This document shows, one piece after another, positions 48,401 to 55,600 of a DNA stretch of 64,000 nucleotides (its first letter is position 1; each line of letters starts with the position of its first letter). The notes under the pieces were generated by a model. The model saw nothing but the letters and a program-made list of their open reading frames with translations, had not been told where the DNA came from and did no database searches. The position numbers and the translations under genes are program-made. Source of the DNA: Siniperca chuatsi (lineage: Eukaryota; Chordata; Actinopteri; Centrarchiformes; Sinipercidae); assembly GCF_020085105.1 (NCBI RefSeq), contig NC_058059.1, forward strand, positions 27,068,971-27,132,970, in the 5' to 3' direction.

Positions 48401-51400
48401 TGTGTGTGTGTGTGTGTGTACTAACCTGGTCTAATTTGGTGTACCAGGTTCTGTAGGCCTTATTACCAAAGCGTGATGGCTGGTCAACAGGAGGGGTCTC
48501 GTTGATCCATCGGTCCAGAGTCCCCAAAAGATCTAGTAACTTCTCCACTGTCTGTGAGACAACAAGACAACAGTGACTGTAGCAACACTGTAACTGATAT
48601 TTATCATCATCATCATCACATGATGGGTTTTAATGAGCATAAAGAGAAAAAGGGCAAACAATAAACTAGCATCTTTAGCTCAGGGGTGGGTGTTATAGTC
48701 AGACCCTGCCTGCTGAGCCTCAGCTGGTCAAACCTCTGTGGTCACTTACTTTGTGTTTCAATATAGCAGAACGTCAACTGAGTTGTTCCCATGGACACGT
48801 TTTTCTGTTTCTGTTCTCAGACAAATGGCCAAGTATGAAAAAGTGATTATTTCCTGGCTCATAAATGCGGCTTGAGGGAGAACAGTAACTCCTATGCTGC
48901 TGCACCGAGACGTCGATCACAACACTATTTTATACTGTGCTGTCATCTGATGGCTTAAACAGAAATACAGGTATGTTTACATTTTAAATGAGTGCTTGTG
49001 GAAAAAACGGGAGGCAACAGGAAGTGGTCTTCTACCACATGGTACCTGACCATGTGTGAGCTGGCTTACAGTATGTCACAGTTTCAGGAACACTCTGATT
49101 TTCCCATCCACTCTACAACAAGAGACCTGCGGTTTCAAATTCCTCCGCTCTGGAGAGCGTTATTGAAAAAAGCTGGTCAGATAACATGACTGAGCAAACT
49201 CTATCCGCTGATGAAGACTGAGATGCGGTTGAAAGTTCCAGAAAAGAAATTGTAAGTGGACATTGAGTTGAGTTTTTTTTTTTTTGTCAAACTACTATTA
49301 CCAAGGTCAAGAATGATTTTTCACACATGTTGTACTTAACTGGACTCTTGCTGAAGGATGAGTAGCGTCAGCTCCATCACGCACTGTATATACAACTCAA
49401 GTCATTTAAACATACTTCACACACAAGCAGATGTTCACTAAAGTGAAAACAAAACAGACTGAAAGATCAAAATAATTATTGATTTGTATGTGATCATCAA
49501 ATGTTCTCAGCCAAAACTGTTCAAATCAAGTTATGAAACGTTGCCCCCTCAAAAACATTTGTATTCATGACGCCCGACTCTTTCAACGAAACACGGCCAC
49601 GAGTATTGTTTTCCTATCCTTTCACCCCCAATAATAACAATAATCCTTTTAAATGTCAAAGGTTACTAGCACATTCTTTTAGAGGCCACTGATAAGAAAG
49701 GCAACATACCTCTGACACCTTATATTCACATGTGAGCTTCTTTCCCTTCACACCTTCATTCAGTGTCAGAACGAAGCCCATGTAGTCAGCATACGCCTGT
49801 AAGGAGGAGAGGATCTGTTGGGTCTCTGTAAATAATATTATAAAGAGTTCGGTCTGGACCTGCTCTACAGGAAAAGTGCAATGAGCTAACTTCTGTTGTG
49901 AATTGGCGCTATATAAATAAAATTAAGTTGAACTGAGATGTGTTGAAAACTGGAATGTATCAGGATGAGTAGTCAGACGAACTGCTACAAGACCTAAAAT
50001 AATGTGATACATTTTTACTAAATTGATATTGATCACGATAAGGAAAATGTTGTGTCACACATGCACTTCAAGAACTTAATAACTTAGTCAACAATCATTT
50101 TCCTAGGTTTTTATAATAATTTGCTTGGAATCAGAAAATAACAATTCTGCAAACCATAAATTACAAGAAACTCCCTACAGGAACCAAACTACAGGTGTGA
50201 ACAAAGCCTAGAACTGCTGATCATTTTTGTTGTTAAGAGATTAATTTAACGCCAAATTCACTTTTACTATGTAAGAAACCAGTGAGCATTAAAGGGTGAT
50301 TTGAGAAACATGGGCTGGTCCCAGTGTCCACATGTTATTTCTAACAAAATAGACAAAAATAGAAGATTCTGAAACATGTTCACACAGCAACCTACTTGAG
50401 ATCGCTTCCACTTGCCCATGTCAGGCACCATACTGATTTCTTTCTTGGGTACCATGAAGGTGTCGCTGGCTGTGACTTCAGGTGCTTCATCCTCAGGGGT
50501 GGATCCTAAATAATTAAGCAGAGACGGTTTTCTTATATGAATGCCAATTGATTTAAATAAACCTATTCAGAGATAATTCCAGTTTAGATATGCAGCAGAT
50601 ATCTTGTAGTTTTGTGGCAGCTAACTTTAGGTTTTCCAAATAAGTGAATTAGGTATTCACTGGATCAGATCTTGTTAATTGTATACATGTTCTACTATAG
50701 ATTTATCACAGGAAACTGGATGTTTACCAAGCAGGGATCGTCTAATGAAAAGATGCTATTAAGTTGCATTATGGGAAATGTAGGATCCAGTATTTTCGGA
50801 GCTTGACCCAAACTAGGGACTACTATTCGGGGTATTTCGTGTTTAAATCTGTCTCTTGTGACTCGACCAACTCTATGGAAGTGAAATACTAAATTGCTAG
50901 ATCAGCCCTTTAATCACAACGTTCATTCAATGGCAACGTGAATACTTGGCTCCATTCGTCATATCAGTCTTTGTGACGGCTGGTTTGCATTTATAAAGCG
51001 CAATCGTGGAATAATTGAACCCTCCGACTTTTAAACAGAGTTTGTCCTGATGATGTTCTCAATGAATTAGGAAAAGGCAGTGGTGCAACACTGCAAACTG
51101 TCTCCTGCTAACTCCCTCGACGTGCTAGCTAACACATCCCGGACAGTAACGCAAGCGAGTTGGGTTTTTTTTTGTTGTTGTTCTGTTGTGTGACAACGGC
51201 TGCTAACGAAGCAATACAGAGTAACTGGTTGAGTAATTAAAGTAATGGCAACTTCAGTTATTCAAAATATAACGCTATCTTGGTAGCTTTGCCTGAGGAC
51301 AGCGGTGACATGCCTTCTGGGCTTCCCTAACTAACATAAAGTTGATTCGTTAAACGTCCCGTGTGGCGGGGTGCCGTACCTGCTAACGCTAGCAGCTTTT

Positions 51401-51499
51401 AACGCAAGAGAGCAAAGGTGATACAGAACTTGCTGCTGCTGAGCAGAAGCATTGAGCTGTGCGTTTACAATTACCTGACTGCTGTTCTGTTTCCGCCAT
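26831..51499 (-). CDS. ptpa: Serine/threonine phosphatase 2A activator (PTPA), whole gene
   Basis: Ten exons, minus strand: 51499-51475, 50505-50396, 49796-49710, 48551-48426, 47182-47065, 45461-45362, 44507-44383, 41679-41579, 32712-32605, 26905-26831. They total 975 nt, or 324 residues plus stop, against 323 for the common human isoform. All nine introns are GT-AG and the phases join. Landmarks are [77 protein letters not shown] and [15 protein letters not shown] is a cytosolic and nuclear chaperone-like prolyl isomerase. With ATP and magnesium it activates the PP2A catalytic subunit and prepares it for methylation and holoenzyme assembly. Position 18 onward departs from human only in the acidic N-terminal tail and the last six residues. 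It is head to head with crat. Intron 4 has unusual complementary repeats at its splice sites; intron 8 is about 8.9 kb. Confidence 0.97.
29426..29462 (+). repeat. (CA)18 microsatellite
   Basis: Uninterrupted CA run inside ptpa intron 9. Confidence 0.95.
29935..30300 (+). repeat. Repeat family 4, copy 1
   Basis: ATTACGCCGGCTTTGCTTTC, TTACACTGAA and TCGAACAGGCTGTAGAAAAG recur at 48235-48380 in the same order. A small (CA)n lies inside at about 30158-30176. Confidence 0.65.
30290..30500 (+). repeat. Family 3, CATGCTAACATG part
   Basis: CCAGCATGCTAACATGCTCA, GCTAACATGTTGATGATTTG and TTTGGTCATAAACCAAA are hallmarks of a dispersed fish repeat, also found (opposite strand) near 31970-32145. Confidence 0.65.
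31555..32145. repeat. Family 3, two copies head to head
   Basis: The left copy (31555-31725) has CTCATGGTGGCGCTAGAGCG. The right, inverted copy (31735-32145) has CTCTAGCGCCACCATGAGGT, then a partial third GTAGCGCCACCATCAGGTCA, then CATGCTAACATGCTAAAC. The inverted arms could fold. Confidence 0.65.
32605..32712 (-). CDS. ptpa: ptpa exon 9
   Basis: Residues 265-300, [20 protein letters not shown] then [16 protein letters not shown], almost identical to mammalian PTPA. Acceptor TGTAG|ATG, donor GAG|GTACG. Confidence 0.97.
32713..33480. other. ptpa intron 8, first part: nothing recognised
   Basis: No coding region or matched repeat. A C10 run lies at about 33482-33493. Confidence 0.4.
33490..35850 (-). 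mobile_element. Degraded non-LTR retrotransposon, ORF1 and RT remnants
   Basis: On the minus strand, 35711-35511 ([39 protein letters not shown]) and 35477-35181 ([36 protein letters not shown]) match the coiled-coil plus ENRSRRNNIR-type block of LINE ORF1 proteins. Downstream (34374-34141) is an [15 protein letters not shown] linker, and 33900-33640 holds [16 protein letters not shown] then GVKLWNSLD, the C-terminal end of a reverse transcriptase. The central catalytic part is lost. The clade is uncertain (L1-like ORF1). Confidence 0.7.
35855..36165 (-). repeat. MITE-like family 1, partial
   Basis: ACTACCTGCTCAGCAGCAAA, CTAGCTGGTGAACACAGGAG and GGAGTCGGTGGAGACCAAAC match 62-520 in the same orientation and 40815-41277 inverted. 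Confidence 0.65.
36233..36479. mobile_element. TTAA-flanked MITE of family 1 (247 bp)
   Basis: Begins TTAA|AGCTGCA and ends TGCAGCT|TTAA; with the shared bases TTTAAAGCTGCA reads identically inward from both ends (36228 and 36484). The right half matches 41110-41277, including GTCATTTGACCTATTGTTAA. Another non-autonomous element with a TTAA target. Confidence 0.75.
36485..39000. other. ptpa intron 8, middle: microsatellite and repeat fragments
   Basis: Includes (CA)n at 37674-37700 preceded by a CGTACGTACGTAC tract. A block at about 38330-38470 (CGAACACGGATACGCGAGTT, GTCATAGCAACAAGTCC) resembles the TIR element at 57396-58165. Minus-strand frames with VCVCVCV are translations of the CA run. 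Confidence 0.5.
39010..39315 (+). repeat. Dispersed vertebrate-type repeat
   Basis: GGGCTGTGACTAACTATTAT, TTATTAAATGTCAGGAAAAA, CAAGGTGACATCTTCAAATG and AATAGTTGCAGATTCATTTT form the order of a repeat I recognise as widespread in fish genomes. Single copy in this window. Confidence 0.55.
39383..39757 (+). other. Unassigned open frame inside ptpa intron 8
   Basis: The frame gives 124 residues from a GTG-like first codon, opposite to ptpa: a Lys/Glu-rich start ([20 protein letters not shown]), then [14 protein letters not shown], then [19 protein letters not shown]. It lies between two repeats (39010-39315 and 39787-40171) and matches neither. It may be a retrocopy or exon of an unknown gene, or a chance frame in purine-rich DNA. 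No start context, splice sites or homologue support it. Confidence 0.2.
39787..40171. mobile_element. TTAA-type MITE, copy 2
   Basis: About 85% like 19595-19966: GGTCCAGTGTGGAGGATTTA start, GGCGGTGCAACATGGCGGCC, ACGCTTCTTATTTTCAGGTG, and a TTCCACACTGGAGCTTTAA end. The right TTAA is kept; the left is lost. Confidence 0.8.
40517..40664. repeat. Long hairpin, 56-bp arms with one mismatch
   Basis: 40517-40572 pairs with 40609-40664, leaving a 36-nt loop. AGCCCCGAGGTTAGCATCAA on the left has its exact complement TTGATGCTAACCTCGGGGCT on the right. The only mismatch seen is CAGTGTAG against CTACACCG. Arms this alike suggest a recent origin or selection. Confidence 0.85.
40815..41277 (+). repeat. 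MITE-like family 1, longest copy
   Basis: Runs from CACAAACTAAATTCCATTC through CTCCACCAACTCCCGAGAAA and CACTGTGTTCACCAGCTAGC to GATTAGAGCGGCTTTAAA. It is inverted relative to 62-520. Confidence 0.65.
41579..41679 (-). CDS. ptpa: ptpa exon 8
   Basis: Residues 231-264, [20 protein letters not shown] then [14 protein letters not shown]. Acceptor CTTCAG|AT, donor GAG|GTGGG. Confidence 0.97.
41680..42250. other. ptpa intron 7, first part: nothing recognised
   Basis: A block near 42125-42240 (TTGGCTTTTAAATCTCAATG, TCATGGCCTAATACCTACCT, CGTCAGAGCTTCAATC) reads like the LINE C-terminal FHGLAP region, probably a degraded LINE shard. No gene. Confidence 0.4.
42258..43083. mobile_element. ~825-bp TIR element with trinucleotide repeat
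   Basis: The left end AAAGGTGCTTTCACACCTAA and the right end GGTGTGAAAGTGGCCTAAG are imperfect inverted repeats. An internal TTTAGGTGTGAAATCAAAG and a fragment at 50180-50210 (CTACAGGTGTGAACAAAGCC) belong to the same family. It contains (GAT)n at 42424-42467. Non-autonomous; superfamily not assigned. Confidence 0.6.
42424..42467 (+). repeat. (GAT)14 microsatellite
   Basis: Uninterrupted GAT run inside the TIR element. Confidence 0.95.
43084..44382. other. ptpa intron 7, rest: no gene recognised
   Basis: The region 43345-43450 (GGTTAGGTTTAGGCACATAA, TTAGGGTTAGGGAAA) is a common fish repeat, not telomeric DNA. The frame at 43589-43798 has no domain. Confidence 0.45.
44383..44507 (-). CDS. ptpa: ptpa exon 7
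   Basis: Residues 189-230, [39 protein letters not shown] and QFI. Donor ATAG|GTAAG. A (GT)11 run (44559-44538 on the gene strand) lies about 30 nt before the acceptor. Confidence 0.97.
44538..44559 (+). repeat. (CA)11 microsatellite near ptpa exon 7 acceptor
   Basis: On the gene strand this is (GT)11, ending about 30 nt before the intron 6 acceptor. No matching AC run follows the intron 6 donor. Confidence 0.9.
44735..44941 (+). mobile_element. 5'-truncated L2-like LINE tail
   Basis: CCAAGGTCTCTGCCTCTTAA, GCTTGCTCATGGTGGGATTT, GGTCTAGACCTGC and GAATTGGCGCTATATAAAT, ending in an AAATTGAATT tail. Lies in ptpa intron 6. Confidence 0.8.
45060..45310 (+). repeat. Dispersed fish repeat, family 3
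   Basis: CATGGAAAGTCAGAGGATCA, GATTCATCCTGTGGGGTCC and TATTTCAGTCTGAACCAAAG match 21290-21580. Confidence 0.65.
45362..45461 (-). CDS. ptpa: ptpa exon 6
   Basis: Residues 156-188, [20 protein letters not shown] then [13 protein letters not shown]. This is the most conserved block of the family, near the substrate/PP2A-binding cleft. Confidence 0.97.
45462..46240. other. ptpa intron 5, first part: nothing recognised
   Basis: No frame, matched repeat or RNA gene seen. Confidence 0.4.
46244..46625 (+). repeat. MITE-like family 2, nearly full copy
   Basis: TTTCTCACTTATCTCTAGAG start, TTCTTTGGTAGAAATGTG, TCCATTCACCTCTATTTTTT, GGGGTGGAGGCAGAAATCTC, and a CTAGGGCTAAGTGAGAG end. It carries the inverted TCACTTAnCTCTAG-type ends. 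Confidence 0.65.
47065..47182 (-). CDS. ptpa: ptpa exon 5
   Basis: Residues 117-155 plus one base, from [20 protein letters not shown] to [11 protein letters not shown]. The acceptor TAG is preceded by (GT)10 rather than a pyrimidine tract. Confidence 0.96.
47185..47204 (-). promoter_or_regulatory. (GT)10 abutting the ptpa intron 4 acceptor
   Basis: On the gene strand the intron ends in ten GT units and then AG at 47184-47183, directly before exon 5. No uninterrupted pyrimidine tract exists in the usual place. It is complementary to the (AC)12 next to the donor. Confidence 0.9.
47205..48395. other. ptpa intron 4 interior
   Basis: Includes a family-4 repeat copy (48235-48380) with ATTACGCCGGCTTTGCTTTC. 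The minus-strand frame at 47630-47824 has no domain. Confidence 0.5.
48235..48380 (+). repeat. Repeat family 4, copy 2
   Basis: CCCACAATACTGCCGGAAAG, GATTACGCCGGCTTTGCTTT and CTTGAACAGGCTGTATAAAA match 29935-30300 in order. Confidence 0.65.
48396..48419 (-). promoter_or_regulatory. (AC)12 next to the ptpa intron 4 donor
   Basis: The intron begins GTTAGT and continues at once with twelve AC units (+7 to +30). Together with 47185-47204 it can form an RNA duplex of up to 20 bp, closing a 1,243-nt intron. Confidence 0.9.
48426..48551 (-). CDS. ptpa: ptpa exon 4
   Basis: Residues 75-116, with [20 protein letters not shown] and [14 protein letters not shown]. The donor CAG|GTTAGT is followed at once by (AC)12. 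Confidence 0.96.
48552..49709. other. ptpa intron 3: no alternative exon seen
   Basis: By eye no minus-strand frame resembles the 35-residue alternative exon of mammalian PTPA. The plus-strand frame at 48992-49189 has no domain. Confidence 0.45.
49710..49796 (-). CDS. ptpa: ptpa exon 3
   Basis: Residues 46-74, [20 protein letters not shown] then LTCEYKVSE. It ends on a codon boundary. In the longer human isoform a 35-residue alternative exon would follow here; I see none. Confidence 0.95.
49812..49935 (+). mobile_element. 5'-truncated L2-like LINE tail
   Basis: GGGTCTCTGTAAATAATATT, GAGTTCGGTCTGGACCTGCT and GAATTGGCGCTATATAAAT. It begins only 16 bp from ptpa exon 3, so the exon 3 acceptor region abuts the insertion. 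Confidence 0.8.
50396..50505 (-). CDS. ptpa: ptpa exon 2
   Basis: Residues 9-45, an acidic tail then [19 protein letters not shown], matching the first conserved block of PTPA. Acceptor TTTAG|GA, donor CAA|GTAGG. Confidence 0.95.
50506..51474. other. ptpa intron 1
   Basis: No coding frame or known repeat; it holds TAGC-rich stretches near 51120-51200. Confidence 0.45.
51475..51499 (-). CDS. ptpa: ptpa exon 1 (start codon)
   Basis: Encodes residues 1-8 (MAETEQQS) plus one base. The ATG lies in a GCCATGG context and is the only plausible start before the donor CAG|GTAAT. Confidence 0.9.
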
Positions 51500-52643
51500 G
51501 GCGAGGCTGACAGGCTTCTGCGTGGGTTTTAGGCAGATTTAAAACAGCCGCAGCTCATTACTGCCCCCCGCTGCTCGGAAAGCACAAGACATCCCGGGTG
51601 CTCAGCTCTGCTGCCAGTAGAGGTGGTAGTACAGTAGTAGTACAGTAGTACAATAAACATAGTAGAAATATAAAGCAAGTACTGCGGGTCAAGAATCGTA
51701 ACTATAAAATTGGTAATAAGATATTAAAGAATATTAAAACAAAAATATTATAAGAAAATAATAATAAAGAATATGTATAATATGTTATTCCAATTACAGT
51801 GTGTGCAACGTGCAACATATTTCCAAGTGAATGTGCAAAGATTTACAGTATTACTATAACGGTGGCGTGAGGTTTGGGTCCAGAGGCTACAGGTCCTGGA
51901 CGGAAGGCCAGCCACCTTCTGTGCACGCTGCAGGCTGCGCTCGTCCTTGGCGGGGGCAGCAGAGTACCAGATGGTGATGGAGGAGGTGAGGATGGACTGG
52001 ATGATGGCGGTGTAGAAGGCGCCATCATTGTCTTTGGCAGGTGAAACTTCTTCAGCTGCCGCAGGAAGAAGACCCTCTGCTGCGGTCCTGGGGGGATGAT
52101 GGTGCCCAGGAAGCATCTCCACTGTCTGAACAGCGTTGGGCTCCAGGTGGTTCTGGCTGCACCAGGTCCACAGGTGGTCAATCTCCCACCTGTTGGCGGA
52201 CCCATCCCCACCAGAGAGGAGCCCAGTGAGGGTGGTGTCGTCCGCAAACTCCAGGAGCTTGACGGACTGGTGACTGGAGGTGCAGCAGCTGGTGTAAAAA
52301 TGGACTGAAAGTATCAAATATAACAGTGTTTATGCCGCCCGTTAGTCCCTCTTTCAGAATGACATATTGTCATGTGTTTATATTATATATTGCAAGATTG
52401 CTCAGTATTCATTTACTGAATCTGACTGTCAATAAGTCCCACCCGGCGCTTGTTCCCGCAGACGGGCGTTGACAGCTGAGCCCCCCCCGCCGCTGTGTGC
52501 TGGTGAAGTCAGCGGCGCGTCCAGTCTGTCTCCAGTGGGTCCGGTGTTGACCAAGCGCCGATAAAATACCTAGCTAAAAGCTGCACTTCCAGCACTGACG
52601 GACCTGACGGACCTGAGTCTGTGGGCGGGTCTTTGAAAGCACA
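51500..52643. promoter_or_regulatory. ptpa-crat head-to-head intergenic region
   Basis: The start codons are 1,145 bp apart on opposite strands. About 680 bp of the gap is a LINE remnant (51640-52320), leaving ~140 bp next to ptpa and ~320 bp next to crat. Both flanks are relatively GC-rich, for example 52440-52560 with CCCCCCCCGCCGCTG and GGCGCGTCC. No TATA box is evident. Confidence 0.6.
51640..52320 (-). mobile_element. Non-LTR retrotransposon remnant between ptpa and crat
   Basis: The minus-strand frames read VKLLEFADDTTLTGLLSGGD (catalytic FADD near 52245), then WCSQNHLEPN, then with frame shifts a LRQLKKFHLPK-type stretch, then SILTSSITIWY and RAQKV. This is the palm and C-terminal part of a fish LINE reverse transcriptase. 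The 3' end (51665-51780) matches 18425-18620. Inactive. Confidence 0.8.
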
Positions 52644-52670
52644 ATGTGGGGCATTTGCAGCAGAACCGTG
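52644..52670 (+). CDS. crat: crat exon 1 (start codon)
   Basis: MWGICSRTV. Donor GTG|GTAAGT. It parallels human MLAFAARTV and begins the mitochondrial presequence. A second in-frame Met lies at residue 14 in exon 2 and could start a shorter, non-mitochondrial form. Confidence 0.9.
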
Positions 52671-55600
52671 GTAAGTAACGCAACCTTCACCTTTAGTTGA
52701 CCATGCTTGTTTACACTGGCCAAAAGCCAACTTTTGCTTAAGTTACTGCAATTTATTAATAACTTGATAACTATTGTCACCGACGTATCAGTTAACGCTG
52801 GTTAAGCTAGCTAACTAGGTGGTGAAGGGATGTTTGCTAGCTGTTAGCAAAGTTGGCTAACTTAGAACGTAATGAACTGAAATAGCGGTCGTCAACAGTT
52901 AGCGTTAGCTAACCTAACTGGGTCAAAGGTGACTTGTGGCTAGGACAAGCTTGACTGATCATGTAATATTCACTTTTATTTGGTCTAACGATACGTATCT
53001 GTATAGTGAATCATAGTTAACTAACGTTATATATGGTGAGTGAAGTTGACATAACGTTAACTTAATGTTATCATCAGACGGATCATGCTATTCGATAAAC
53101 GAACGATGTCTGAAAACCATTTAATTTATTTGACATAAAGATAGTCCAGTAAGCGGCAAAAGCTGTAAATGTGGTTCCGTTTCTACGACGCTGAACTGGC
53201 TGTTTCCTCATCCTCGCCAGGTCACACGCTAACAGTGACATGCTGCGGAGACCTGGCTAACACCTGCTCGTTAGGTTCTTTCCAGTAGAATCACTTGAGT
53301 CGCACGTGCACTGGGAACCTTTTTGAAAATAGCTTCTTAATACATTGTCATTTACTTCTTATTACTTTTGTTGACGTATTTTTCCTGCTCTAGTCGAGAT
53401 GAAAATGAGTACAGACTGGCCTCTACCGGCGATACGTGTCGCTTTTAAGCCTCATTTGGTTTTAGATAGGGTCATAATTTATGATAGCTGTTATGTTAAC
53501 CAAAAATAGCTGTGATAGCAGAAACGACTGTAACACCAAATTCCAAGGAGAATCTTGCAAACAAGTCAAGTCAGTTTATTTAGCACATTAAAAAACCTAA
53601 AAGTTGACCAAAGTTATTTAAATGAATTTAAAAAAACAAACATTGATCAGATTCAGCATGTCGTGTTGTATAATGTCACTGAATGTGTATGTGCAGGACA
53701 TTTCTCCCATGTCTTTTGTATGCTGCACCAGAATACAACAACAAAAAACTCTATCAAAAATAAGAAACAAGAAACATACTGTACATACGGCAGCAACAAA
53801 GACACTATAAACACCAGTAATAGCAAACATCAAGTGCAAGTAGTAGAATGTTCAAAGTGCAACAATGAAAGGTGGACTATATTATATAGATAATATAAAA
53901 CTCTGGCTACAAAATTGCTGGCATTGCAAAATAATGATGTTCAAGTGCAGACTGTTCCAGTAAGTCAGATGTTTTGCAGTGTTATTTTTCACAGTTGAAT
54001 GGGGAAATAACCACAACACACTCTCAACAAAATTACACTACAAACTTGTATTTAATGTACACCCTTTTGTCTCTCAGGTGAAGGTGGGAATGGCGAAACC
54101 CTGTGGCCTAATGAAACCCTGTCACTTGGTGAAGCCTGTATCAGCGACTCGGGTCAGTGGCAGATACCTGACCCACCAGAAGGGACTGCCCAGTCTGCCT
54201 GTCCCCCCTCTGCAGCAGACCTGTGAGCGCTACATCACTGCCCTGGAGCCCATCGTGGAGGTGGACGAACTGAAGCACACTAAAGAGCTGGTGGAAGAGT
54301 TTCAGAAGGCAGGAGGGGTTGGAGAGAGACTGCAGAGAGGCCTGGAAAAGAGAGCACGCATCACTGAGAACTGGGTGAGTTTAACAGCCGGGCTGCGGAC
54401 ACTTTGGATTAGAAAAGTGTTGTGACGTCGGAATATATGATTTACATACGATACAATGCTTCCCTGACACAACCTGTCTGCTTTCATTCTCTACACAATT
54501 TAATTGCAAACTCCACTGACATTTGACTTATTTCCTTTTTATGAACTTTATCATTCTGCAATTATGTTGATCTGTTATTGACCGTGTCTGTATCTGTGTG
54601 TCTCTGTGTATTTGCAGTTGTCAGAGTGGTGGGTGCAGGTTGCTTATTTGGATTACCGGATGCCTGTGGTGGTTCATTCAAGTCCTGGGTTGGTCTTGCC
54701 CCGCATGAACTTCAGTGATAAGCAGGGACAAATAAGGTGATCACACACAAAAACAGAGCATGTGTTTGGCAACAATTATGACAACCTTAAGATGTTGTGA
54801 CTTTCAGTCACAGTCCCTTTTTTAAAATGTATTTATTTACTAAATATGTTTTTACAATTGTGAGTCACAGTGGATGTAATTGCCCCTGTACCGCCCATGC
54901 ACCTCATTTACAACAGTTTGATAAGCCTCCTTTAGAAAACAGAGATTGCAGAGAATTACAGTGTTTTTGTTACTGTTGACGAATTGAAACCATTTACACA
55001 CAGTATTTCAGATATATATATATATATATATATCTCAACTCCGGTTTAATACAGTATGTCTCATTACTTTTTCCTACGTATTACCACCACATACTGTGGT
55101 GATACTGCCGTGATCAATTCTGTTTTTTAAAAGTGAAATGTTCATACAAGTTAACATTTAAATGAATATGAATCACGTTCTCTCTGTTTAGGTTTGCTGC
55201 CAAACTGATAGCGGGTGTTTTGGACTTTAAGACAATGATTGACAAGTGAGTACTGAGCTTATAATATTGTCCTTATTGACTTTATGCAGCCCGCCCATTT
55301 TTTGTTTGTTCCATTTACGGTTTTGTCTTTTAACGTCCGGTTGTTTTTACTGCCTATAGGAAATACTAGGGGTGTAATGGTAAACACAATTCATGGTTGG
55401 ATATGTACCTCGGTTTCAGGGTCACGGTTCGGTACGTTTTCGGTACACCAGGGAAAACAAAAAAAAATAACCTGGTTAAACGGGCTAAGCCGACTAGCAT
55501 ACTAAAGCTGATAGACAGCAGCCAAGCGTTCGGGTAAAATCTGCGCTCTAAAGAGGAGATAAGGCCTGACACCACCACATCCCCAAAGATATCAGATTAA

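Noticed and set aside
53979..54425. Longer plus-strand frame around crat exon 2
   Set aside because: Family alignment and the TGG|GTGAGT donor end the exon at 54374, and the CTCTCAG acceptor starts it at 54078; the extensions are intronic.
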